Assembly: GCA_030998225.1 (NCBI GenBank)
Contig: JAPYXD010000714.1
Location: forward strand, 2,728,001 to 2,792,000
DNA: 64,000 nt
Source of the DNA: Diplolepis rosae
Taxonomy: Eukaryota > Arthropoda > Insecta > Hymenoptera > Diplolepididae
Direction: 5' to 3'
The notes beneath the pieces are model-generated. The model was not told the origin of the DNA, made no database searches, and was given only the letters and a program-made list of their open reading frames with translations. Each line of letters starts with the position of its first letter. Position 1 is the first letter of the stretch. This document shows positions 18,549 to 29,929 of the stretch, piece after piece. A program made the translations under genes and the position numbers.

Positions 18549-20561
18549 TTAATAAAATTCACTGTTTTTTTTATTTTTGTGTTCATTAATACGAACACTT
18601 AATGCTCTCTTAGATTCACCAATATAAATCGCAGTGCAATTTTTACAATTAAATTTGTACACAATATTAGTTTGTTCCCATTTGTTTGTGGAGTCTTTAC
18701 CTAATTTTATTATTGATTTCAAAGTTTTGTTGACGACTGGAATAGTTGAAATATTGTATTTTTTTAAAATATTAGACAATTTAGTGAAGTTTGTTACGTT
18801 GTATGGCAAACATACCTTTGGTTGATGTCTGTATAAGTTTGAACGGTTTTTTTTATTTGGAGAGCTGTATTTAATTTTATTCATACGGATTTTTATATTT
18901 TTATCCATGAAGCTATTTGGATAATCGTTGTTTAATAATATTTGTTTAACAATCTTCAAATTGGCGTTATGAAACGTTTTGTGAGATAAAGATATCGCTC
19001 GATCAACTAAGTTATAAACAATATTTTTTTTCTGACAAATTGGATGATTGGAAAAGTAATTAATTGTTCTATTTGATGAGGTAGGTTTTTGAAACCAATT
19101 AGAAATAATTTTATTATCTTTTATAATTAATGACACGTCCAGAAAGTTAATTTGATTATTTTGTTGAACTTCAAAGGTGAATTGTAAGTTCTTATCTTGT
19201 GAATTAAAAATGTTTAAAACCAAGTCAATAAATTTCTTTTGTACACACAGAATAGTGTCATCTACAAATCTGTAATAAAATAAAGGAGAGCAATTATGTT
19301 TGTCTTTTAAAATTCTTAGGCAATCATTTTCCAAATCATCCATGACAATATCTGCGAATAGAGGTGAAATTGGTGAACCCATTGGAGTGCCAAAAATTTG
19401 CAAATAGATATTATTATTAAAGGTAAAATATGTATTTTCGAAAAGAAATTTAGTACAATTTATAATTTCATCAAATGGAATTCTACAGTTATTATGAATA
19501 AGTTGACATCTTCGGTCTAAACTCTTTAGGACCAAATCACAGGGTACATTTGTGAATAATGAACTGACATCTAATGAAAGCAGAACATGATTATCATCTA
19601 CAACGAGATTTTCCAATTTTCTTTTAAGATCTAAACTATCATTTAAATGTGATTTTGGGACTTTGATACTGTCTTTTAATTCATCATATAGTATTTTTGC
19701 TAAAAAATGCGTGGGACTATTGATCAAAGAAATTATGGGACGAAGAGGTGTATCTTGTTTGTGGATTTTAGGTAAGCCATAGCATTTAGCTAATACAGTG
19801 TTGGTTAGAGTAAGTTGATTATTGTGGAATTTATATTTTAAAAATTCATTATCATTGGGTCTCTTTAAAATGTTGGAAGTACTGCTTTGTAATTTTTTCA
19901 AAGGATTTCTTGTTATTGGAATGTAGGTGGAAGTATTTGAGAGAAGGTCAGTCATTTTTGTATTATAAGTCGATTTTTTGAGACAAACAGTAAGGTTACC
20001 TTTGTCAGCATTAGTAAAAAAAATATCAGGATTGTTTTTTAAAAATTGTTTAGTAACTTTTAACTTGTTGGCGAAATTTCTGTCTTCTATGGAAATATGA
20101 GTGTCTTTATTGAGATTGTGCATAATATTATTTGTTACTTTTTCTCTTATTTCAATTTTGAGATCACTATTGATGTCTAAGGATAACAAAAAAGATTCTA
20201 CATTTTTAATTGTATCAATCACGTCTTGTTTAGAAATTTTTTGTGGAACACTGTAATTTGGTCCCAGAGAGACGATATCTACGACATCCGACGGTATTTG
20301 TAAATCAGATAAATTTCTAAACCAACTGTCTTTATTTGTTTTCCTGCAGCGATATTTACTTGTTGATAATGAATCAAATTTCTTTTGATGTTTCTCGTTA
20401 CATTTTTTTAGTATGGAGTTAAATTTAGAATTTGAAAGATAAAAAAACTTATTAACGGTATTACAATCTAAATTGGAATCCAGAATTTGTTTCTTAATAC
20501 GTTCGAGTGATTTTTTAATAAATTCAATATGGATGTGGATGTCTCTAATTTCTGTTTTCAA
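18549..20561 (-). pseudogene. Penelope-like element: RT with start of GIY-YIG endonuclease
   Basis: An uninterrupted frame of 670 codons. RT landmarks: LAKCYGLPKIHKQDTPLRPI, LLSLDVSSLFTNVP, GTPMGSPISPLFADIVMDDL and the catalytic YYRFVDDTILC, which keeps both Asp. A Cys-rich linker NCKNCTAIYIGESKRALSV leads into the GIY-YIG motif, but the frame stops at 18549 soon after INEHKNKK, so most of the nuclease domain is missing or out of frame. Family proteins usually run about 100 residues further. The first codon of the frame is TTG and the true start is uncertain. The hammerhead motif and Ty3 insertion lie downstream. Confidence 0.88.
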
Positions 20562-20599
20562 AAGTTTTTTTAAATAATGTTGATTTAAATTATAAAAAT

Positions 20600-20849
20600 A
20601 TTTTTTACCTGAGTTACTGTAAAAGTGAACATTATCGACATTGAGTACGTATACAATATCGGTCTAACTTTCAAGTTCACTCACTTTAATTCTACACATT
20701 TTTAACATTATTTTAGGAAATAACGTACTTTTTTCTTCATAATTCTACACGTTTAACTCTACTATTCGAGTATAAAAAACCACTTCATTACCCGACCGTA
20801 AAAATTGGAAAAAGAGTACAAAAATTTGTTTTTATCATAGAAAAGTGGG
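20600..20849. other. 5' side of the PLE, non-coding
   Basis: AT-rich. A CAG-GTAAAA word near 20603-20611 on the minus strand could be a splice donor, but this is speculative. Confidence 0.3.
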
Positions 20850-21215
20850 TTGAAAAGCAGAGCTGAATGTAGAAACACTGGCAGTTATCGTAGAACTACA
20901 GAAGGAAGGTTATGCGACGCGGGAAATTGCTTTAAAAATCAGTCTCCCAAACGGCGGTCATGAACGCGTTGCAACGAAAGCGAAAACCTGAGCGCAATCA
21001 GAATCGTCATTGTACTAGGAGGCCTAGTGCAGTAGCCCAAAGTTTCGTAGGTGAATGCATGATAAATCAATGCGTGATTCCTAAAGTCACGCATTGTGGA
21101 GGGTCTGTTATGATCCGGAGATGCTTTGCTGGAGACAGATTTGATGAGGTTGTGCGAAACGATGGCATCCTGGATTTGAAAATATATGTATTACAACGTT
21201 CTATAACGCCGTGCT
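20850..21215 (+). pseudogene. Tc1-like transposase fragment
   Basis: About 20855-20950 encodes a Tc1 N-terminal helix-turn-helix: ETLAVIVELQKEGYATREIA. Further on, in a frame from 20960, GGSVMIRRCFAGDRFDEVVR matches the GGSVMVWGCF region of Tc1 transposases. The part between and the C-terminal acids are missing. The left foldback repeat begins immediately after it. Confidence 0.65.
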
Positions 21216-21226
21216 TTTTCATGTAC

Positions 21227-21487
21227 AGAATAGTATATTATGTGCCTAGGCACACAATGAGGGTGATTGCGTGACAAGCGACAATGTTCGCAGGAGATCG
21301 AAGCCAAGGCGTAGTCGAGGCGTAGGTGAGGCATAGTCGAGGCGTAGGTGAGGCATAGTCGAGGCGTAGCCGATGCGTAACTGAGGCAAAGCCGAGACGA
21401 ATCCGAGGCGCGATCAGTCCTGCGAGCATTGTCGCGAGTCTCGCAATGTCCCGAATTGTGTGCATTGGCACATATTCTATTTTATGT
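21227..21487. repeat. Foldback element, copy with expanded loop
   Basis: Imperfect arms read TATTATGTGC ... GCGACAATGTTCGCAGGAGATC and GATCAGTCCTGCGAGCATTGTCGC ... TTTTATGTG. It matches the shorter copy at 21739-21927, but its loop contains a 110-bp minisatellite. Confidence 0.75.
21306..21415. repeat. Minisatellite, ten units of 11 bp
   Basis: Consecutive units include AAGGCGTAGTC, GAGGCGTAGGT, GAGGCATAGTC, GAGGCGTAGCC, GATGCGTAACT, GAGGCAAAGCC and GAGGCGCGATC. All ten keep exactly 11 bp. The related foldback at 21739 has a single unit at the same site. Confidence 0.9.
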
Positions 21488-21635
21488 GACTGTGGTGCGG
21501 ATACGAGTTTTTATGCGTACATTGGAATCTAATCTAGTACTTATTGTAGTTGTTTGCTGCGCTAGTTGTACGAAGCGGGCGCAAATTGGCGACTAGTCCC
21601 GGCCATTTTGATTTTATCGGTCTTGTACTGTAGTA

Positions 21636-21735
21636 GTCAGTGCTAACGCTGTACGAAGAAGAAGTGAGAAGAAGAAGAATAAGAAATAGATTGCGTTCCG
21701 CTGTACGAAGAAGAAGCAGTAACGGAAAAAAGAGT
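21636..21735. repeat. GAA-rich repeat shared with 32.99 kb
   Basis: GCTAACGCTGTACGAAGAAG followed by GAA tracts recurs in inverse orientation at about 32985-33030. A second GCTGTACGAAGAAGAAG lies near 21700. No coding potential is evident. Confidence 0.5.
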
Positions 21736-21738
21736 TTC

Positions 21739-21927
21739 CGCGGCTGAGGCACATAATAGTATATTATGTGCGTAGGCGCACAATGATGGTTATTGCGTGA
21801 CGAGCGACAATGCTCGCAGGAGATCGAAGCCGAGGCATGATCAGTCCTGCGAGCATTGTCGCGAGTCTCGTAATTTCCCGAATTGTGTGCATTGGCACGT
21901 ATTCTATTTTATGTGCCTCAGCCGCAG
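21739..21927. repeat. Foldback element, short copy
   Basis: The outer arms GCGGCTGAGGCACATAA and its inverse complement enclose inner arms GCGACAATGCTCGCAGGA / TCCTGCGAGCATTGTCGC. About 190 bp in all, able to form one long hairpin. No target duplication could be assigned. Confidence 0.8.
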
Positions 21928-22029
21928 AAGCAGAAGAAAGTGTATTGAGTGAGTTTAAAAATTTTTTGTTCCGACTTAGCGAGTTTTTAAAATTCTTGGT
22001 CACTGAAATGTATGTGAAAGTGTTTTAAT

Positions 22030-22730
22030 TGTAAGTATGATTTCCAGTTCGTTATGAAAATCGTTTTTTTCTTTTGAATTGTTAAGAGAAATTATTTGTA
22101 GAGGATGCAAATGATAGATGCCGTGCACCATGAGGAAAAGAAAATTTCTAGAATTTGGGAGTTTATTTCAAAAAATATCTGAGTCGACCAGATCAATCAT
22201 AAATCGAAATCAAGAGATTTAAGAAGAATTTCTGATTTAAATCCCTCTGATTTAAAAGTTTGCGGATCATGTAGCAAGGAAGCAGTACAGAAATGTGAAT
22301 GTATTAAAAGATTAGTATTATTTTCTATACTGTTAGGCCATATTTTGTTTCCAAAATGTGTTTTTTTTAAATGCGCGTAATAATGATACGACTAAGCGTA
22401 TGAAAAACCAATTCAATTTTATCAAAAGTTTGAGTTGATATACTTCTCGAAAAAAAATTTTTTTACGAAAATCCCTTTACACGTGTTAGTTAATTTAGTA
22501 AAAAGAAGCTATACAATTTTTTCATGCAAATCTAAATTCTGAAATCAAAATGGGTGTATGATTTGTAAAAGAATGTACCATATTACGTTGTTCATAATCA
22601 GGTAAATTCGAAGCGAATGTATTTGGAACCATTTTAGCTCAACTTTTTACAGGATTATATGACATATTTATATATATTTTTAAATCATTTTTGATGCGAT
22701 ATTTATTCTAGGATATATGCTATACACAAT
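22030..22730. other. No recognised gene
   Basis: AT-rich sequence with short frames only; nothing supported. Confidence 0.4.
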
Positions 22731-22734
22731 TGAT

Positions 22735-23010
22735 GGACTGTCGTTGTAGATTATTTTTCCGAACCCAGGGTGCACCACGAGGAAACAATCTCCAAGACCA
22801 TGTACAAAATTTAAAGCTAGTTATAGACTGTTTTAAATCTACTTTGAAACTATTTACAAACTTTACTTATCTACAATGTATGGACAAGCTATACACAACC
22901 TATTTGAAATTCCCACTTATTTACAAAACGTATGGACAAACTATCTACAAGCTATTTATAAACTATTTAGAAAGTTACTACAAACTATCCACAAACTGTT
23001 TTCTTCATGT
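22735..23010. repeat. Harbinger tail copy followed by degenerate tandem repeats
   Basis: 22743-22785 (GTAGATTATTTTTCCGAACC, GGTGCACCACGAGG) is a second copy of the 3' end of the transposase relic at 23236. From about 22850 a loose ACAAACTATxTACAA motif recurs in imperfect tandem. Confidence 0.5.
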
Positions 23011-23235
23011 AATGTTATGTATTATGTCCAATGAAAAATTCTTACTTACGACAATAATTAAAAACAGAAGGTTATCCAGCGTCTGTTGCCTTTGCTGATA
23101 TTTTAATGTCTGTTACCTTTGTAAATATTCAAGTGTCTTTTTACTCTGGTTTGCATCATTCTTGCTTAATTGTCAATCCTCTCTTATATATCGTGATATG
23201 GAATATTATTCCTTTGTTCTCTGTAGTTTTCATTT

Positions 23236-23649
23236 TTACAGATGGTGATTGTTGTTGTAGATTATTTCGCAGAACCTAGGGTGTACCACGAGGATTAACT
23301 TGGGAAAATCAGTATAAGCTTCAACATTTATTAAATGCCAGATCGCTGTCTTTCTCGACCAAAATTCTCTCTTCACTTTTTCTTGTGAGGAAGTTATTTT
23401 GTATACTAAGTGTAACATATGTTTTGCCATTATCATATCACTAGGCATATTTGACACTTTTGGTGGGCGGAAAGCATTACTTAGGGCACATACGATGCGT
23501 ACATACTGCCCAATATACGAAATCTCGCTATTGGGGATCACCTGATTGAGGATTTTCAACTTTTTTATGAGAACTTTGACTGATCCTATAACCCAACGTA
23601 TTTTTATAAGCTGAAATTCGGGCCGAGGCAGATGTTTCTTTTTTTTCAA
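23236..23649 (-). pseudogene. PIF/Harbinger-like transposase C-terminal fragment
   Basis: The 137-codon frame includes IRWVIGSVKVLIKKLKILNQ, VIPNSEISYIGQYVRIVCAL and SNAFRPP. This pattern (RW-ES-N-RLK, then a conserved IVCAL-NAF helix) is typical of the C-terminal end of DDE_Tnp_4/Harbinger nucleases in animals. The usual Glu is not kept: the position reads VIGS. N-terminal catalytic Asp motifs are absent, so it is a truncated relic. The first codon is not a convincing start. Confidence 0.6.
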
Positions 23650-25260
23650 TTATTAGTCTGAAAGAACCGTCAATTTTTCAATTTCAATATTATAAATTCT
23701 AGACTTTAAAATGCGCCGAATAAAATATTTAACAAATTATGAAAAAGCCTCTAAAATTTGTTTACCTGAAACCGAAAATTCTTGACATTTACTACTGCAA
23801 ATTTAAAGTAACTTCTGTGCTTAATACACGGAAAAAAGTAAGTACTGGGAAATTTACATGACCTGTAGGCACAGGTAGAAGATTAAGCGAGGGGTCTGCC
23901 GCTACGGAAAGAAGGAAAATCGGAGAAACCAAAGAGTAGGAGTACTGCTGTAGATCTTTTTCCCAATATGGAGATTCTGACTACAGGAAGAGACGAGTTC
24001 AGCACGTGCCAAACAATAATGCCAACTAATAGAGGGGATTTTGCCCCAGGTGAGCCCCCCCCCTCTCTCTCTCCCCCTCTCACACATTTATATTTAAGTT
24101 TGAAGAGTTCTATCAATAAAGTTGATAATTGCAAATTATTTGAGTGATTATTTGTTGTTGGCTTCCCTCACCCAGTTTCGGTTTAGAAATCCTCTGGATT
24201 TCTTTACCGTTCTAAATGAGGAAAAACAAATTAAATATAATAATAAGGGGTAGGTAACCAGGTCGTTACAATACTATTATACGCTATCACTACATATCGC
24301 TAAACATAATATATTACCACTGCTGAAATTAATCTTATGCTGACAGGATTCGAACCTTAACTTTTACCTAACCTACATGTATAACGCAACTAACCTTATG
24401 AATTAAACCGTATGGCTACTGAAGCACTTGCGATATTTCCCAAAAAATGTTGGGTACATTTTATCCTTAGACAATGCAGCGCTGTGTAATAAATTGCTGC
24501 ACCTTGTTTCACCAACAATTTTATATAAGGCTAACAAAAGTTTTTTAATGAAGAGATTTTTAATAAATTAATTACTAAAATTTAAATCATAGAATATAAG
24601 AATTTCCTAATTTCTGGAGTTTATGTCAATTTACAAAGTGATAAAAATTGTGAAACTGACATTGACAACTGCGCATCCTACCAGTAAAAATATCACAAGA
24701 CTTTCAAGCGCAGTGCAAGAATTTTTCTTTGACTTGTATAGCAGGTATTCATCTCTTTTTAATCAAATTATTCTACCCAAACTCTTTTAAAACCTGAAGC
24801 ACTCTTTAGAAGAAGTATTTGCCGTTCAATAATTTAAAAAAATATATGTAGAATAAAATTCGAAAGAATTTCGTTCCTTGACTGTGCTTGAATTAATCTA
24901 GGAGATTTTTTCTTTTTTTCGATAAAGTTCTAAGCTTCTTCATAAAAAGTATATAGGATCCTCGGATTTTTTTGATATATTGACTTTTGCCCAAATGGCG
25001 CACTTCTAGAGTAAAAAAGTATACAGGGTCATTATTACCTCACTTCATAGAAAAAATGTGAAAGCAAGCATAGTAAAGTGACAAAATTCCAAAACTTAAC
25101 GATCCTAATTGAAAACATTAAATGCCATATCAATGCCATTATCGATATTTTCTGTACAATTTTATGTACATTTTCTCACGGTTTTCCACATTTTTTTACC
25201 TTTTTTTCTTTACATTACCAAAATTTACTCCAAAATAGGGCTCATATGTGCAATATTTTA
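23650..25260. other. No recognised gene
   Basis: 23870-24050 loosely resembles 7600-7830. A word AGGTTCGAATCCT on the minus strand near 24350 looks like a tRNA B box, but no tRNA cloverleaf can be drawn around it. The rest is AT-rich and featureless. Confidence 0.4.
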
Positions 25261-25290
25261 TTAAATGTTTTGATATTTTAGAAATAAAAA

Positions 25291-25329
25291 TCACTAATGA
25301 GGACTCCGATCAGAGTCGAAACATTTGAA
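25291..25329 (+). ncRNA. Mutated hammerhead ribozyme relic
   Basis: The plus strand reads UCA-CUAAUGA-G-GACUC-CGAUCA-GAGUC-GAAAC-AUU-UGA. Stem II (GACUC/GAGUC, 5 bp) and stem I (UCA/UGA) are intact, and the layout matches the two PLE-linked motifs in this window. The core G of CUGAUGA is A and ACGU has become ACAU, both G-to-A changes. An essential core base is lost, so it should be inactive. No PLE frame is adjacent; it marks an orphan terminal repeat. Confidence 0.6.
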
Positions 25330-25682
25330 AGTATGTAACCTTCTGAGTTATTATTTCTGGACCCTAAAGTCAATTATTGACAACAACATCGTATGAAAAA
25401 TATTGATTTCTGAATAATTGAATAATTTTAAACGCAAATTTAAAAAGGACCTCACAGAAAAAACGTTGAAAAAAGATCTCTTTGAATTCCGTTGGGGGCT
25501 TGATATTTTGCCATTCATGCCCCCCGAACAAAAAATCTGAATGGCATAACTGTGAAAAATAGCCGGATTGATGCGACACCAGCTGGAAATACTTAGCACT
25601 CTGCAAGTTTGTCATTTTGCGGATCATGGGCCCATGATCGAGAATCAGAATGAAATAGCCTCGAGAAATTGACAGATTTTCG

Positions 25683-26060
25683 TTTGTAACGCATTGAACA
25701 AGCTGTTTTTTGTCTTCTTTTGGGAAGTACAAAAAATGCGTTTACGTACATCAGGAGATTGCTAGTGTCGGACTCTACCATTGCTGGCCCTACCCACTAA
25801 AAAATTCCTCTCTTTCATATATTGATGACCCCGAAAACGCCCGAGCAGTTATTCAGTGCCGTGGGCATACGACTACACGTCAAGGCGAGCGCAAAGCACG
25901 TGAGCCATGATAGGATATGAGTAAGTAAAAAAGAGGAATTTTTAGTGGGCAGAGCTAGTAATGGAGGAATCCGATATTAGCGATCTCGCGGTGTGTGTAA
26001 ATACATTTTTTGCAACTCCCAAAAAAATGGAAAAAAACAGCTCGTTCAATTCAGTCAATT
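25683..26060. repeat. Inverted-repeat (foldback) element
   Basis: The left arm contains GCATTGAACAAGCTGTTTTTT, TGCTAGTGTCGGACTC and CCCACTAAAAAATTCCTC; the right arm repeats these in inverse complement between about 25925 and 26060. The arms are roughly 75% identical by eye with a 100-bp centre. No coding capacity. Confidence 0.65.
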
Positions 26061-26089
26061 TGGTCATCGATTTAACTGCTTAGTGTGCC

Positions 26090-26330
26090 AGTGCATTGTC
26101 TTGATGAAAAAGGATTTTTTGGCGTGACGAATGTGGTCGCTAAGTTGCGTTTCCGGCCTCTTAGGTATACTTTAACCAGCTTTTACCTATTGTTTCAATT
26201 GTTCCTTGGTCTCTGGTGTGTCGTGATGGATCCATGTCTCATGAACAGTCAAAAAACGGCGCAAGAACTCCTTTATATTATGCTTGATCATGTCCAGATT
26301 GTATTAAGAAACATCAGCTCTTTCTGATTT
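26090..26330 (-). pseudogene. Mariner transposase catalytic fragment
   Basis: The minus strand near 26310-26220 reads FLRRFLTVHETWIHHDTPET, the first catalytic block of SETMAR-like mariners, where the usual residue before ETW is Asp; here it is His. KEQLKQ and VKAG follow. Stops interrupt it and no terminal repeats were found. Confidence 0.65.
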
Positions 26331-26339
26331 TTGTTAGTC

Positions 26340-27254
26340 AGTTAGCACGCGAGGTACTCATCGCGCACATAGCTTTCTCATGTTCAAATGTATATGTAAA
26401 ATGCTGTATACACTTTCAGTTGAGATTTTTACCATTTTAGAAATCCCAAGCACCTTCAATTTACGGACATTGGTCATTAAAAATTGAATTTTTTTTATCA
26501 TGTTCACGTTGTAATAGTGGCTCACTGGTGTAGGCTAGGTTCACCGAAATTTGGTGAACGTAGCACAGATAATTTCAATGAGCCTAGATAATTCGTACAT
26601 AATTGCAAATAAGCAATGAAACGTTCAAGCTATTAACCCTAATTCATGTAGAATTCAATCAAATGTTTTAAATTCTTCTGAAAGCATGGAATTCTTTTCA
26701 ACTATTTCCAAATTCATAACTTTTGGTCGACGAATTAACTACTTGTGAATAAGGATTCACATGTTTTTTCAATTCTAAAGAATTTTGTAGAACTTATTAT
26801 ACGGTGCAACCAAACTCGAGCCCAGCCGGTTTGAACAAACGCATTCGTAATCGCATTTGCTTTCGGGGTCACATGTACACTTGCAACTAGCTGTACATAT
26901 ACAGTGTGGAGTCGCTGAGAGGACGGATTTTGGGTAGTGATAATTTGCCTATATAAAGAGTTTAAACTATTGCCAATTAAATTTAATTGTTTACAACTCA
27001 TTTACAACATTATTTTTCTCCTGAAAATACAGGTCTGAAATTTTTGAATATTGGTTTTAGCTAGGAAGCGTGAACAAATTACAGAATATTAAATAGAAAG
27101 GAAAGGGGGTCTAATATTTGTTACGGTAATTATAATATAATAATATTACAGAAAAACTTCGAAAAAAACGTTATGGAGGGGAAGGGGGTAAAAAAGGTCG
27201 AAAAAACTTTAGGTAACACGGTGTAACAGTCACTTTGCACTTTTCCAGTGACTT
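26340..27254. other. No recognised gene
   Basis: AT-rich; short frames only. Confidence 0.4.
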
Positions 27255-27255
27255 A

Positions 27256-27448
27256 CACGGAGAAAAATGGAGATCAGAGAAATATGGGTGATTACTGGAA
27301 AATAGGAAAAATTATTAGATCACAGAAGAGAGTGTTACACTGTTTGGGAATCAGTCTTGTGCTGTCAAATACTCTCTTCTCTTTTATAGTAATCATTCTT
27401 AATTCTCAGTAATCGTTCGTATTCTCCTGATCTCCATTTTTCTCCGTG
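27256..27448. mobile_element. MITE with CACGGAG ends and TA duplication
   Basis: 193 bp with ends CACGGAGAAAAATGGAGATC and its inverse complement, flanked by TA on both sides (27254-27255, 27449-27450). It fits a non-autonomous Tc1/mariner-type element. Confidence 0.85.
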
Positions 27449-27450
27449 TA

Positions 27451-28449
27451 GTGTAGGTTGTTGGTCTGGACGAGTACAACACTAAACGGTGTATAAAAGT
27501 TGTCTAACACCCTCAAATTTTTAATTTAATATTAAAAAACCGTTTTTGCATCCCGTTGCGTACTTATTCACCAGTAAAATTATCTCAATTACTTTTAACT
27601 TTTCTTCTACTTTTTTCAACTTAGATGTTTTTAAACACTTTTCTGTTAAAAATCATGATGTTTCCATAAATATTCGGAAAAAGTGTACCGTAACGACTAG
27701 GTCACTTGAAAAGTGCATTCGATTCTTTTTTTCGTAAGTGTGTAATTACTGAATACTATCTTAAAAAACACTTTTTCTCCCTGATTTGTTTATAATTAAT
27801 TACAAAAATGTTAATGCATCTAGAACAGTTAAGCCAAATTTTTAAAAAGTTTCTGCATCAATCAAAATTATTTTTAAAGGAATCGAATTCGAATGAATCA
27901 GTGCCGATCTATGCAGCGGCTGGACTGGCTGGATATATTTTGAGATGCAGGTTCTTTATACAGGAAACTGTACTCTTGGCGAGCCCAACTAATGTTATAA
28001 ATTTAATTATAACCTGAAAAGACAAAATCGTTCCTATAAAAAAGCTTTGTTGGATGCCAGTCACTTTACACAATTTTACAAAGTCAATTTAAATAATATT
28101 GAGACTCGAAACTATAAATTCGTAAGAAAACAAAGCATTTAATTATTTAAAGGACGTTTGGCAGAACAAAATTTATCTAAAAGAAATACAAAAGACTCGA
28201 TATAAACTGATATTAATGCACAATGCCAAGAAAATAACGAGAATAGAATTTTGCAATCCTCGGAAGATTCCAAATCAACACGCGACAATATGGCGAATTT
28301 ATATTAGCCTATCGTGTCATCGCTCGAGAATTAAAAGAACAACCGCAGGTTATTTAACGAGAGAGAGAATGAGATACGGAAAAAAAGAACACTCGCGAAC
28401 ACTTCAGAGAGAGGCAAAGTGGTCTCGGTATATGATAGACGCCATGAGA
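27451..28449. other. Sequence with a dispersed-repeat segment
   Basis: 27935-28015 (GAGATGCAGGTTCTTTATAC ... TTATAAATTTAATTA) is related in inverse orientation to 62660-62755. No gene is supported in the remainder. Confidence 0.4.
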
Positions 28450-29190
28450 CGTTAGTCAATATAACAGTTCGGAATTCTGAGCCACTTGACAAAAGAATGA
28501 TTGGAAATCCAAAGGCTTACTCTACCTGTACAACATCTCCCAGCTCGGGCAGAAATCTCTAAATAAATTCGCCCTCCATGGCAGCGTTGAAGGTTCTTCG
28601 ATTTTCTTTCCGGGAATACGAGCAAATCAAAATTGGCACTTGCCGTTGGTAGTCGCAGGACGAGAGTAAAGAAGGAAGTCTCGACGCCAGTAAAATTCCC
28701 GACCTGCCCCACGAATTGATTGCTTGACCCAATCGCGAACCCGTGAGCAAGTCACATGTCACATGTCTGTAATGGACGACTAGGTAACCCGTGCCTAGTA
28801 CAATAATCGTCCAAGGTGAACATTTTTATCAACTCGGCTCTCTAATACAGGGGACAGCGCGCGTAGTAGGTTGGTACTATGTCCATTAGTGTCCAATCAC
28901 TTCCGTAAGCATAATTTTAGTTATTTCAATGTTCGAAATACTAAGTTAAATATAAAGTCCTGAGGTCAGTGGGCCGCACACTGTATCTTCCGAGTCACGC
29001 GGTTGAAGCTTGTCGTCGGGTGTGTCGTCCTCCCTTGATCTACGGCGGCAATAAACCATCCTTCGATCGGTCGAAGATCGTCGAGTATCATGGCTGCCAT
29101 TGTTTACTTCTGCTCTGAAGCCGGTCTTGCCGCAACTTCAACGCTGTTGTTCTCAGGTGCCGTTGTCCTCAGTGAACTTAATCCTACCTG
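28450..29190 (-). repeat. LTR-like repeat, copy 1
   Basis: Read on the minus strand, this matches 59140-59760 on the plus strand over several hundred bases: shared words include GAGGACAACGGCACC, CGACCGATCGAAGGAT, GGGTCAAGCRATTAATTCGTGG and TCTCGTCCTGCGACTAC. A TATA-like TTTATATTTA lies centrally. An LTR or retroelement 5' end is my inference; no internal genes are attached. Confidence 0.55.
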
Positions 29191-29929
29191 TCATACCGGT
29201 GAGTTTCATTTTCATTTAAGTAACGGATAAAATTTTACCGCGTCACAATTTGCATGATCATGTGACGTTCTAAGTTTAAATTCGGTCAGTAATTCCTAGC
29301 TAAAAGTCTATAGTCTATTGTCCTATCTACATTTCTCAATTTATTGTTAAATAGTTACCGATCTTCCAGGTAGAGAACAAGCCAATGGAATTCAGGAAAA
29401 CTACTCTAAACAAGAACAATATTTATTAATTTTTGAAAGAAATAAAAATTATTTGACCTAAACAACTTCGTTAATTTACTTAGTTGGTTGCAGTTTGGAA
29501 CTTTCCTTCCAGTCGGTATAAATCGTTTCTCCAACCTTGACAGAAAACGCATCTCTGTTAGTCTGGCAGAGACTAAAGAAAAGGATCGATTATGAAATTA
29601 GATTTAAATTTTTACTAAACTTTAGGTAAATTCCTTAATTGAATGTTAATGGTAAGGTCGGACCCGGTCCTGCATTGGTTTCTTCGGAAACCGATCAGGG
29701 GCCCCTAGAACAGGCCACCGGGCGCGTCCTCAGGTTGCGGATAGAGGGGCCCTGTACCGAGCGTTACTACTGAATACGGATACAAAACCAAATAAGCAGT
29801 CGCGGACAATGTTCCAGGGATGGTCCCGAAGGAATAACCCCCAAGCCAAGGTGTTAACTACCGTGCCGAGGGCAGCATGGAACCAGGGAGTGGTGTCTCA
29901 CACGGTGTCTCTAGGAAACCAGGTCACCT
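29191..29929. other. Sequence upstream of LINE ORF1, GC-richer near 29650-29930
   Basis: 29191-29640 holds nothing recognised. From about 29650 composition shifts to GC-rich (GGCCCCTAGAACAGGCCACC, CCAGGTCACCTCCTAGAG), directly ahead of the LINE ORF1 relic and on its strand, so it is probably the LINE 5' untranslated region. Confidence 0.45.

Noticed and set aside
24300..24400. tRNA-like B box AGGTTCGAATCCT on the minus strand
   Set aside because: No 7-bp acceptor stem, D arm or anticodon arm can be drawn in either direction, and no A box sits at the right distance; at most a SINE relic.
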